This document shows, one piece after another, positions 1 through 5,643 of a DNA stretch of 5,643 nt. The DNA is from Bacteroidota bacterium. GTDB taxonomy: Bacteria > Bacteroidota > Bacteroidia > Bacteroidales > GCA-2748055. The notes under the pieces are model-generated. The model made no database searches. It saw only the letters and a list, made by a program, of their open reading frames with translations, and was not told where the DNA came from. The stretch's first letter is position 1. The number at the start of each line of letters is the position of its first letter. The stretch spans positions 1 through 5,643 of the forward strand of contig DAOWNM010000189.1 of assembly GCA_030642565.1 (NCBI GenBank), read 5' to 3'. The position numbers and the translations under genes were made by a program.

Positions 1-1307
1 AGGTAAAAGGGGCTTTTACTTCAGGTAACAACAAGCGTTCAGGGATTTTGCCGGTGGGTCATCTTCGAGGGGAGGAGCTGGTTATAGAGATGCAGGTACC
101 GGCGGGAATAGCCGGTTATGGAGAGCTGGAGCTGCAATCGCTCTCACATGCTTTTCTCGATACCGGTTTCAAATCTTCAACTAACGGTTGCCCGGCCGGA
201 GAGTTTGGTTGTTCAGACCCATGTGAAATAGATGTAAACTGTATTGAAGGAGATGAATGGGAAAGGGTCAAACCGTCGGTGGTAAGGATTTTTACAACTA
301 CCCTCTATTGCACCGGGGTACTTGTAAACAATACATCGTACGATGGCACCCCCTATATAATTACAGCCGAACACTGTATTAACAAGCAGGTGCAGGCCAA
401 TCAATCTGTATTCCTGTTCAACTATGAAAGTGCAGAATGTTTTGGTCTGGATGGCCCGCACAACATGTCCATTTCAGGATCTGAATTGATGACTGCGGGC
501 GATAGTGTCGATTTCAGTCTGGTCAAACTTTCACTTACACCACCCGCCTCCTATGGTGTCTATTATGCCGGGTGGGACCGGAGCGATTTCCAGACCAGTT
601 CCACTGCCACCATCCATCATCCATTCGGGGATGTAAAGAAGATCTCTTTGGATTACGATATACCCTCCATCCCGCTTCAGCCCGGTGATGTGCCCTATTC
701 CGGACTGGAGGACTATCACTACTACTCCTACTGGTGGGTCAGGCAATGGGATGTGGGCTCTACTGAAGGTGGCTCTTCGGGGTGCCCCCTCTTTAATCAG
801 GCCCGCAGGGTGATTGGTACGCTGAGCGGGGGAAATGCTGCATGCGGTGATTCCATCGGGTATAATAGTGAAACGAACCGGGTGATCTATAACCTCGCAC
901 CCAATTATGACGACTACTTCACCCAGTTTGGGATGGCGTGGGATCATGAGGAGGGGAAGGACAATGCCCTGAAACCATGGCTCGATCCGGTCAATTCAGG
1001 GACCGAAACCCTCGGGGGATACAATCCCAGCTCTACTGAGGCCATCAAAGTGGTCACCGGGAAACTTTTCCAGGTTTTTCCCAACCCGGCTCATAACCTC
1101 TTTTATATCACTTCAAAGGAGAGTTTGCAAGGGAAAGGGTACTACACGATTGTAAATCTCTCAGGTTCTCTTTTAAAAAGGGGGGAACTCGATGGAGAGG
1201 GAGGTGCTGTAATCCAGACCACCACACTGCCGCCCGGTCTCTATATCGTCATTGCAGGAGTTGACGGTTACCTGGAGCATCATAAATTATTGGTATCGGA
1301 TCAATGA
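1..1307 (+). CDS. Secreted lysyl-endopeptidase-like S1 serine protease with T9SS type A sorting domain (5' partial)
   Basis: The frame is open from base 3 with no stop, so the gene starts left of the window; the TTG at 48 is internal. Signal peptide and propeptide are not visible. The protein resembles Achromobacter protease I (lysyl endopeptidase, S1 fold). Catalytic residues by motif: His in TAEHC (codon 372-374), Asp in DFSLVKL (510-512), Ser in GGSSGCP (777-779). The six disulfide cysteines of that enzyme have counterparts: CEIDVNC, YCTGVLVNN, AEHC, SAEC and GGNAAC. Asp at 912-914 (DYFTQFGMAW) aligns with the S1-pocket Asp that gives Lys specificity. After the conserved WLDP segment, about 79 residues (from 1068, FQVFPNPA, through LPPGLYIV) form a T9SS type A sorting domain, so export and surface attachment or release are expected. 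Odd points: a Cys right after Ser-Gly at the nucleophile, and Ser where the reference has His before GG. The stop overlaps the next gene by 4 nt. Family assignment is firm; Lys specificity is inferred. Confidence 0.93.
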   Translation, partial: VKGAFTSGNNKRSGILPVGHLRGEELVIEMQVPAGIAGYGELELQSLSHAFLDTGFKSSTNGCPAGEFGCSDPCEIDVNCIEGDEWERVKPSVVRIFTTTLYCTGVLVNNTSYDGTPYIITAEHCINKQVQANQSVFLFNYESAECFGLDGPHNMSISGSELMTAGDSVDFSLVKLSLTPPASYGVYYAGWDRSDFQTSSTATIHHPFGDVKKISLDYDIPSIPLQPGDVPYSGLEDYHYYSYWWVRQWDVGSTEGGSSGCPLFNQARRVIGTLSGGNAACGDSIGYNSETNRVIYNLAPNYDDYFTQFGMAWDHEEGKDNALKPWLDPVNSGTETLGGYNPSSTEAIKVVTGKLFQVFPNPAHNLFYITSKESLQGKGYYTIVNLSGSLLKRGELDGEGGAVIQTTTLPPGLYIVIAGVDGYLEHHKLLVSDQ

Positions 1308-2449
1308 GACTTTTCCACCTGTTGATTGTATCAGCTTTGCTGCTATCGGGCTGTACTGACCGCTCAGGCTCTGCAGTTGATCCGGATAGGGACGAACATA
1401 CAATGACGTATACCTGTTATGCTTCGGGATTCAGGGTAGATAACCAGGGAACCTACAGCGTGGTACAGGTACTTGATCCCTGGCAACAGAGCAAGGATGT
1501 TATCTTTTCGTATCTGTTGGCACCCAACAGGGAGATGCTCCCCGATTCATTAAGGAACCTCCCTTTTATTAAGACTCCGGTAAAAAGGGTTATTGCACTC
1601 TCCACCACCCATGTGGCCATGATTGATCAGTTGGGAAGTGCTGAATCTATCGTTGGACTTTCCGGTACCGGTTTTATTTACAACTCCTCCATCAGGGAAC
1701 GGATAAAATCCGGAGCGGTGAAAGATGTGGGATATGGCCAGGGACTCGATTACGAGACCATTGTAAGGCTTAAGCCGGATGTGCTCTTTCTTTACGGGGT
1801 AGAGGGGAATGTGATGACCACACTGGAAAAACTTACAGATCTGGGAATTCCGGCAGTATTCTGTGGCGAGTACCTGGAAACTCATCCCCTTGGTAAAGCA
1901 GAGTGGATCAGGTTTTTCTCTCTCTTTTATGAAAAGGAGGAGCAGTCGGACCGTTTTTTTAATCAGATCGATTCTGCCTATAGAGCCCTGTCCGGTCTGG
2001 CTTCAAGTGTCATTCCCAAACCGGAAGTGTTGAATGGTCTTCCCTGGAAGGACACCTGGTATATGGCAGGAGGGGAGAGCTTTGCTGCACAGCTTATCGA
2101 GGATGCCGGTGGTGATTATTTATGGAGCGATAACCCCTCCTCCCAGGCAGTTCCACTGGACCTGGAGTCGGTCTACCTGAGGGCCGTAAATGCTGATATC
2201 TGGATCAATCCGGGAGCAGCAACAGGCCTGTCAGATATCTTGCTTCTGGATGAGCGTTTAGGGGATCTCAGCGTGATGGAGGCAGGCAGCGTATTTAATA
2301 ACAATGCGCGCAGCAGTGCTGCCGGTGGGAACGACTACTGGGAATCGGGTACAGTACGGCCTGACTTGATACTTGCCGATCTGATCGGGGTGTTTCATCC
2401 TGATTTATTGACAGATCATCGGTTTGTATATTACAGGCAATTAAAATAA
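1304..2449 (+). CDS. ABC importer substrate-binding lipoprotein (iron-siderophore/haem/cobalamin family, periplasmic binding protein PF01497-like)
   Basis: The 381-aa protein has a lipoprotein signal peptide: MRLFH, a hydrophobic stretch, then lipobox LSGC with the lipidated Cys at residue 17. It should sit in the periplasm on a membrane anchor. The ligand-binding domain runs from about residue 93 to 370. It starts with the typical KRVIALSTTHVAMIDQLG strand-helix and IVGLSG, followed by DVGYGQGLDYETIVRLKPDV (residues 141-160). Further marks are the ETHPLGKAEW segment (192-201), DTWYMAGGESFAAQLIEDAGG (250-270, inter-lobe helix into C lobe), NADIWI and NDYWESGTVRPD (343-354). The start ATG overlaps the protease stop as ATGA, indicating co-transcription and probably translational coupling. 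The matching permease and ATPase lie downstream, so it is the import system's receptor. The first 90 residues after the anchor are longer than in BtuF-type proteins, as I remember is common in Bacteroidetes members. Ligand (ferric siderophore, haem or corrinoid) cannot be decided from sequence. Confidence 0.92.
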   Translation: MRLFHLLIVSALLLSGCTDRSGSAVDPDRDEHTMTYTCYASGFRVDNQGTYSVVQVLDPWQQSKDVIFSYLLAPNREMLPDSLRNLPFIKTPVKRVIALSTTHVAMIDQLGSAESIVGLSGTGFIYNSSIRERIKSGAVKDVGYGQGLDYETIVRLKPDVLFLYGVEGNVMTTLEKLTDLGIPAVFCGEYLETHPLGKAEWIRFFSLFYEKEEQSDRFFNQIDSAYRALSGLASSVIPKPEVLNGLPWKDTWYMAGGESFAAQLIEDAGGDYLWSDNPSSQAVPLDLESVYLRAVNADIWINPGAATGLSDILLLDERLGDLSVMEAGSVFNNNARSSAAGGNDYWESGTVRPDLILADLIGVFHPDLLTDHRFVYYRQLK

Positions 2450-2453
2450 TCGT

Positions 2454-2461
2454 TACTTTTG
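2454..2461 (+). promoter_or_regulatory. Candidate Bacteroidetes -7 promoter element (TACTTTTG)
   Basis: TACTTTTG is an exact match to the Bacteroidetes -7 consensus TAnnTTTG. It sits just after the stop of the binding-protein gene and 21 nt before the ATG at 2483, which would give a short leader of roughly 10-15 nt. No good TTTG/TTG -33 element is found at the usual spacing (about 2431-2435 reads TTACA), so it may be weak or incidental. If real, it would let the small protein, permease and ATPase be made without the protease and binding protein. Confidence 0.45.
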
Positions 2462-2482
2462 GGTATCATAAAACCGCTACCC

Positions 2483-2755
2483 ATGGCCAGCATCAGAATA
2501 CTGAAGAAGGATATTAACAGGTTTGCATTTGATCTGCTACAGGAGTGTTTCTCCTACAGACACTATTCAGATGAGCTTTCCGAAGACAAATTCGATGACG
2601 TGATCAGTAAACTGGTGTTGCTACGAAACGATTTGATTCTGAGGGCCAACCATCCTGAAACAGATGCTGAATCCTCCACATTAAAAGATCATTACAAACA
2701 GGTTCAGCTTGATCTACTGAAACTGGCTGAAATTGTGGAGGATCTAAAGAAGTAG
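2483..2755 (+). CDS. Small conserved-looking helical protein of unknown function within the importer cluster
   Basis: This 90-aa protein begins MASIRILKKDINRF. I chose the ATG at 2483 over the in-frame TTG at 2459 because the TTG lies within the candidate -7 promoter element. The protein has no signal peptide or membrane segment, so it is probably cytoplasmic. It is charged and appears almost wholly alpha-helical: a first helix with KKDINRFAFDLLQECF, an acidic turn, a second helix with LVLLRNDLILRANHP (about residues 43-57), and a C-terminal helix QLDLLKLAEIVEDLKK. The pattern KKDIN...LLRNDLI.R.NHP recalls short Bacteroidetes proteins annotated only as hypothetical; I know no function for them. 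It lies 33 nt after the binding-protein gene and 3 nt before the permease, so it is very likely co-expressed with the importer. No metal-binding motif is evident: it has one Cys and a few scattered His. A role with the transporter is only suggested by position. Confidence 0.82.
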   Translation: MASIRILKKDINRFAFDLLQECFSYRHYSDELSEDKFDDVISKLVLLRNDLILRANHPETDAESSTLKDHYKQVQLDLLKLAEIVEDLKK

Positions 2756-2758
2756 GAT

Positions 2759-3775
2759 GTGAGAATCCGGTCAAGAAGTCTGTTCATTATCTATTTTCTG
2801 GGTCTGCTCCTTATTGCCCTTTTTTTGCTTGATATCAGGCTTGGAAGTATCTCAATTACTTTTAGTGATATGATGGGGCACCTGCTGGGCAGGAGTGAGC
2901 TCTCGGATCAACAACTGGTGATCCTGACCAAATTTCGGCTGCCACGTGTGGCAACAGCACTTATGGCCGGCGCTGCACTTCCGGTATGTGGATTGCAGAT
3001 GCAAACCCTCTTTCGGAATCCGCTGGCAGGACCCTATGTGCTGGGTATCAGCTCGGGTGCCAGTTTTGGTGCGGCAGTGGTGGTACTGGGAGCAGGAGCC
3101 ACCGGCATTGTGGCCACCTGGAGTCTGGCCATTGCAGCCTGGTTAGGCGCCGGAACAGTGATGTTGCTGCTGTTGTTTGTATCCTACAGGATCAAGGATG
3201 TGATGACTATTTTGATCCTGGGAATTATGTTTTCGAGCGGATTGGCAGCCATCATCAGCATCATGCAATATTTCAGCCAGGCTTCGGCCCTGAAATCATT
3301 TGTGATCTGGAGCATGGGTAGCCTGGGAAATGTGACCGGTGCACAGCTGACCATCATGGTATGGGCTATCCTTCCCCTTTTACTGATTACCCTCGCCTAT
3401 TCAAAGGTGCTCAACGGCCTGATGCTAGGAGAGGAGTACGCTCAGACTATGGGTATACGTATTCAGCGTACCCGACTGATAATTTTTGCCACCACCAGTA
3501 TCCTTGCAGGCACCATCACTGCATTTTGCGGACCCATCGGGTTTATAGGGATTGCAGTTCCACATATGGCAAGATTTCTACTGAACCGCTCTGATCACAG
3601 GGTGCTGATGCCTGCCAGCATGCTAACAGGTATGGTGGTGATGGTATTTAGTGATATTGTATCCCGATTACCGGGTACAGAGCGGATTTTGCCCATTAAT
3701 GCAGTCACATCACTAATCGGGATTCCGGTGGTGATCTGGCTTGTTATTATGAACCGGAAAGCACAATCACTCTGA
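2759..3775 (+). CDS. FecCD/BtuC-family ABC importer permease
   Basis: This 338-aa inner-membrane protein is the channel subunit (normally a homodimer) of a type II ABC importer for metal chelates or corrinoids. Family marks in order: N-terminal membrane helix (about 8-25), RLPR (60-63) ahead of helix 2, GLQMQTLFRNPLAGPYVLGISSGA (78-101), the ATPase-facing coupling segment LGEEYAQTMGI (223-232), CGPIGFIGIAVPHMAR (257-272), and LPINAVTSLIGIPVVIWLV near the C-terminus (311-329). Length and number of hydrophobic stretches (about nine to ten) match the family, and no part is missing. The start is GTG at 2759: an in-frame TAG at 2753-2755 rules out anything further upstream, and the ATG at 2757 is followed at once by TGA. 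It begins 3 nt after the small-protein gene and its TGA overlaps the ATPase ATG. Substrate not determinable; FecD, BtuC, HmuU and FhuB are all relatives. Confidence 0.95.
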   Translation: MRIRSRSLFIIYFLGLLLIALFLLDIRLGSISITFSDMMGHLLGRSELSDQQLVILTKFRLPRVATALMAGAALPVCGLQMQTLFRNPLAGPYVLGISSGASFGAAVVVLGAGATGIVATWSLAIAAWLGAGTVMLLLLFVSYRIKDVMTILILGIMFSSGLAAIISIMQYFSQASALKSFVIWSMGSLGNVTGAQLTIMVWAILPLLLITLAYSKVLNGLMLGEEYAQTMGIRIQRTRLIIFATTSILAGTITAFCGPIGFIGIAVPHMARFLLNRSDHRVLMPASMLTGMVVMVFSDIVSRLPGTERILPINAVTSLIGIPVVIWLVIMNRKAQSL

Positions 3776-4776
3776 TGACTGATTCACCGGCAGATAAAAT
3801 TATCTCGCTCGACCGGTTTACCATCGGTTATCAAAAAGGGAGTGCCCTGTTGAGTCAGCTCAATCTGACTGTTAACCGGGGCGAAATGGTGGCACTGATC
3901 GGAAGGAATGGAACAGGAAAAAGCACTCTCTTGAAATCGATGATCGGACTGCTCGCGCCTCTGAAGGGAGTTTGCATGCTCGATGGAAAACCTTTCAGCG
4001 AATATACCCTTCCCGAGCGGGCACGCCGGGTCAGTTTTGTATCCTCACAGCTCACACAACTGCCTTCACTTACTGTGGGGGAGCTGGTGGGGTTGGGAAG
4101 AATGCCTTACACCGGGTGGATGGGGCGCCTTACACCCGAAGACAGGGTGTTGATCCAACAGGCGCTCGAAGAGGTACAGATGGGCTCTTTTATTGAGAGG
4201 AGACTGGAGTGTCTGAGCGATGGTGAGAGGCAGAGGGCTATGATTGCCCGCGCATTTGTTCAGGATACGCCATTGATGGTGCTGGATGAGCCCACGGCTT
4301 TTCTTGATATTCCAAATACATACGAGCTGATTCGTCTTCTTAGCCGGTTCAGAGATGGTGGCAGATCCATTGTCTATTCAACCCACGATCTGGAAACAGC
4401 CATGCAGTGTGCCGATAAGATGTGGGTGATTCACGAGGATAAAATCCTGGAAGGTGCACCTGAGGATCTGGGACTTTCGGGGCTGTTCAATGAACTTTTT
4501 TCCACCTCGGGGATCAGTTACGATGAGCAGACAGGAAGGTTCCTGTTTTCGGGCACACAGAAAGGTAGTGTCTGTCTGGAAGGGGATAGGGATGAGCCAC
4601 TTATATGGACTCGTAATGCACTGGAAAGATTGGGATACAGTATTGAAAAAGGGGCTGATCGGAAGATAAATGTAGAGTCCTCACCGGGGGGGGTAAGCTG
4701 GATTCTTCAGAAGGAGGGAGGATCCATGCGCTTTGAAAATCTTTATTCCCTGTCCCGGTTCTTGATACAGGAGTAA
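3775..4776 (+). CDS. ABC importer ATP-binding protein (FecE/BtuD type) with long C-terminal extension
   Basis: This cytoplasmic ATPase powers the permease just upstream. The nucleotide-binding domain occupies residues 8 to about 235: Walker A GRNGTGKST (43-51), Q-loop Gln92, signature LSDGERQR (147-154, a variant of LSGGQ), Walker B LMVLDEP with catalytic Glu172, D-loop FLD (176-178) and switch His204 in STHD. All catalytic elements are intact. The start ATG overlaps the permease TGA by 1 nt (TGATG), a classic translational-coupling arrangement that fits fixed stoichiometry. At 333 aa it is about 75-80 residues longer than FecE/BtuD-type proteins (about 250-260 aa). The tail, roughly residues 240-333, has short beta-like stretches (GRFLFSG, GSVCLEG), a helix WTRNALERLGYSI, then SWILQK and a last helix SLYSL-like (ENLYSLSRFLIQ). 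I remember similar tails in Bacteroidetes importer ATPases but know no named function. A run of eight G lies in the tail at 4686-4693. Confidence 0.95.
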   Translation: MTDSPADKIISLDRFTIGYQKGSALLSQLNLTVNRGEMVALIGRNGTGKSTLLKSMIGLLAPLKGVCMLDGKPFSEYTLPERARRVSFVSSQLTQLPSLTVGELVGLGRMPYTGWMGRLTPEDRVLIQQALEEVQMGSFIERRLECLSDGERQRAMIARAFVQDTPLMVLDEPTAFLDIPNTYELIRLLSRFRDGGRSIVYSTHDLETAMQCADKMWVIHEDKILEGAPEDLGLSGLFNELFSTSGISYDEQTGRFLFSGTQKGSVCLEGDRDEPLIWTRNALERLGYSIEKGADRKINVESSPGGVSWILQKEGGSMRFENLYSLSRFLIQE

Positions 4777-4791
4777 TAAATCATTAATTTG
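4762..4791 (+). promoter_or_regulatory. Candidate Bacteroidetes promoter for the small membrane-protein gene
   Basis: TTG at 4762-4764 (-33-like) is followed after 19 nt by TTAATTTG at 4784-4791, one mismatch from the -7 consensus TAnnTTTG. The spacing suits the Bacteroidetes sigma factor. Transcription would start near 4797, leaving a leader of about 20 nt before the ATG at 4817. The -33 half lies inside the end of the ATPase gene. A second, poorer match (TAAATTTC, 4803-4810) lies closer to the start codon. Confidence 0.5.
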
Positions 4792-4816
4792 GAGCCGTAA
4801 ACTAAATTTCCGAATC

Positions 4817-5041
4817 ATGAAGGTAAAAAAGATTATTGCTTATACATTGTCGGTACTTGTACTTCTCTTTTCTCTGGTGGCTATCCTTGGAATCTGGGAT
4901 ATAGTCGATATAGAGTTCCTTATCGCAAGGATGTTTAAATCATTGATGGTGATTCTGGCCGCTGCAGCTGTGGTTGTGCTTATTTTTTCCATACTGGACA
5001 GACCCGACAGGCCCGACAGGAGGGGGCCGGAAGAGGGTTAA
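4817..5041 (+). CDS. Small two-segment membrane protein of unknown function
   Basis: This 74-aa protein opens MKVKKIIAYT and has two strongly hydrophobic stretches, about residues 6-26 (IIAYTLSVLVLLFSLVAILG) and 42-60 (SLMVILAAAAVVVLIFSI). A short segment WDIVDIEFLIARMFK lies between them. The positive N-terminus suggests that both ends face the cytoplasm, making a hairpin in the inner membrane. The tail is a hydrophilic DRPDRPDRRGPEEG made from a 9-nt tandem repeat. Small membrane proteins with a GIWD motif of this kind are familiar to me from Bacteroidetes as unnamed hypotheticals; I can assign no function. It starts 40 nt after the ATPase gene with its own candidate promoter and no Shine-Dalgarno sequence, so it need not belong to the importer. 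Its TAA overlaps the stop of the convergent glycosyltransferase gene. Confidence 0.8.
   Translation: MKVKKIIAYTLSVLVLLFSLVAILGIWDIVDIEFLIARMFKSLMVILAAAAVVVLIFSILDRPDRPDRRGPEEG
4997..5023 (+). repeat. Short tandem repeat of 9 nt (three units) encoding Asp-Arg-Pro
   Basis: Three 9-nt units, GACAGACCC, GACAGGCCC and GACAGGAGG, stand end to end in the last codons of the small membrane-protein gene and encode DRP-DRP-DRR. Units 1 and 2 differ at one base; unit 3 diverges in its last codon. The repeat is in frame, so loss or gain of a unit would only change tail length. Confidence 0.75.
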
Positions 5042-5643
5042 TCCAATAATCTGAGAATTTTTTCTGCGCCGGCCCTGTTGGAAAACTCCTGCAGGGCCTT
5101 TTTTCTGTTCCTGATTTGCAGTGCATCAAAAGGTTGTATCATCAAGCCATGAAGCTGCAGTTCCAGTTCACGGTCCGATGTTGCAACGGTGCAAAGTCTC
5201 TCCAGTCCGCTTCCTTCCACCATTTCAGGGTTCACAAGGCAGTGTCTGCCAACAAATAGAGCATGCAGAAGTTTGAGTTTGATTCCGGTTGCCTGTCGCG
5301 TGAAAAGCAGGTTGATCTGTGCCTGGGCGATCAGGGTGTCTAGTTCCTGATCGGGGGGATCAGCTACCAACCGGATATTTTTAAAGCGGGCCAATACTTT
5401 CTGAAACCGTAACGAAGGATTTTTCCCTGCCACGATCACCTGGTAAGGCAATCCTGAGAGCCGCTCTCTGGCCAGGGTAAGAAACATTTCAGAATTCTCA
5501 ACTACTCCCAGATTGCCGTGATACAGGATATATGTTCCCAAACCTGGCAATGAGGTTACCTCTTCGAATCTGTGAAACGCCGGAATGAATTTTGCATCAC
5601 CATAGTTTTCATTGAAATATTTTGTTTCATGTTTGGCGATCGC
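5038..5643 (-). CDS. Glycosyltransferase, GT-B fold C-terminal part (GT1/GT4-like; 5' partial)
   Basis: Read on the minus strand, the frame stays open from the stop at 5038-5040 to the right edge, giving 201 visible residues with the start outside; the TTG at 5550 is internal. The visible part is the C-terminal, sugar-nucleotide-binding half of a GT-B glycosyltransferase. YILYHGNLGVVEN (about 5532-5494) is the usual first strand and loop of that half, QVIVAGKNPS is the second strand, NIRLVADPPDQELDTLIAQAQI is the next strand-helix unit, and TGIKLKLLHALFVGRHCLVN (about 5289-5230) is the strongly conserved nucleotide-sugar site region. A helical tail ends FSNRAGAEKILRLLD. The lost N-terminal half would bind the acceptor. 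The likely role is making a surface polysaccharide or glycan, but donor and acceptor cannot be read. The gene converges on the small membrane-protein gene, shares its stop region, and is unrelated to the importer by strand. Confidence 0.88.
   Translation of the reverse strand, partial: AIAKHETKYFNENYGDAKFIPAFHRFEEVTSLPGLGTYILYHGNLGVVENSEMFLTLARERLSGLPYQVIVAGKNPSLRFQKVLARFKNIRLVADPPDQELDTLIAQAQINLLFTRQATGIKLKLLHALFVGRHCLVNPEMVEGSGLERLCTVATSDRELELQLHGLMIQPFDALQIRNRKKALQEFSNRAGAEKILRLLD
5071..5104 (+). terminator. Rho-independent-type terminator for the plus-strand genes, inside the convergent gene
   Basis: GGCCCTG (5071-5077) and CAGGGCC (5092-5098) form a perfect 7-bp GC-rich stem with a 14-nt loop, followed at once by six T (5099-5104). 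The T run is on the plus strand, so it would end transcripts of the small membrane-protein gene about 60 nt past its stop. It lies within the coding 3' end of the glycosyltransferase gene. No comparable hairpin with a T run is seen for the minus strand within the window. Confidence 0.65.

Noticed and set aside
48..50. TTG as start of the protease gene
   Set aside because: The same frame stays open to the window edge (base 3), the protein lacks a signal peptide at this TTG, and a T9SS substrate needs one; the true start lies outside the window.
531..947. Long open frame on the minus strand opposite the protease gene
   Set aside because: It mirrors the conserved protease coding region, including the catalytic Ser motif, and its translation shows no family features.
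2459..2461. TTG as start of the small helical protein
   Set aside because: It lies inside the candidate -7 promoter element; the ATG 24 nt downstream fits better.
2450..2482. Cobalamin or other riboswitch ahead of the permease genes
   Set aside because: The gap is only 33 nt, far too short for such an aptamer, and no other non-coding stretch exceeds about 40 nt.
2941..2952. Inverted repeat GCCAC-GT-GTGGC containing CACGTG
   Set aside because: It falls within the codons for the conserved RLPR region of the permease, is short, and sits where an operator or terminator is unlikely.
2986..3321. Alternate plus-strand frame within the permease gene
   Set aside because: It lies wholly inside the well-supported permease, and its translation is Cys/His-rich and without recognisable domains.
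5010..5028. GGCCC/GGGCC hairpin as minus-strand terminator
   Set aside because: The stem is only 5 bp, lies in the repeat-coding region, and has no T run on the minus strand after it.
5548..5550. TTG as start of the glycosyltransferase gene
   Set aside because: The frame continues without a stop for 31 more codons to the right edge, and a start here would leave only half of a GT-B enzyme.

Overview
The window almost certainly comes from a member of the Bacteroidetes (Bacteroidota). The first protein ends in a type IX secretion (T9SS) type A sorting domain, which is confined to that phylum. Start codons lack Shine-Dalgarno sequences, and the promoter candidates fit the Bacteroidetes -7 element TAnnTTTG. 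The substrate-binding protein, the ATPase with a long C-terminal tail, and the glycosyltransferase also look like Bacteroidetes members of their families as I remember them. The genus cannot be told from the sequence.

Layout. Bases 1-4776 are a tightly packed plus-strand gene cluster. It begins with the 3' part of a secreted lysyl-endopeptidase-like serine protease (start lost at the left edge). This overlaps by 4 nt (ATGA) a substrate-binding lipoprotein of the iron-siderophore/haem/cobalamin ABC importer family. Then come a small predicted helical protein of unknown function (90 aa), a FecCD/BtuC-type permease, and an ATPase that overlaps the permease stop by 1 nt (TGATG). A second small gene, for a 74-aa protein with two membrane segments (4817-5041), has its own candidate promoter. 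It runs tail to tail into a minus-strand glycosyltransferase (5038-5643, 5' end beyond the right edge). The two stop codons share one palindromic TTAA, and a terminator-like hairpin for the plus strand lies inside the 3' end of the glycosyltransferase gene.

How the genes may work together. Binding protein, permease and ATPase are a complete inner-membrane importer for a metal chelate or corrinoid; the outer-membrane TonB receptor is not in the window. The overlap of a secreted, probably Lys-specific protease with the binding lipoprotein suggests that proteolysis outside the cell and nutrient import are expressed together, for example to free haem or iron from host or environmental proteins. 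That link is inference. No cobalamin riboswitch or other marker fixes the substrate. Nothing here amounts to a wholly new system. The points most worth checking are the protease-importer coupling, the altered active-site surroundings of the protease, the small protein inside the importer cluster, and the ATPase tail with its G8 tract.
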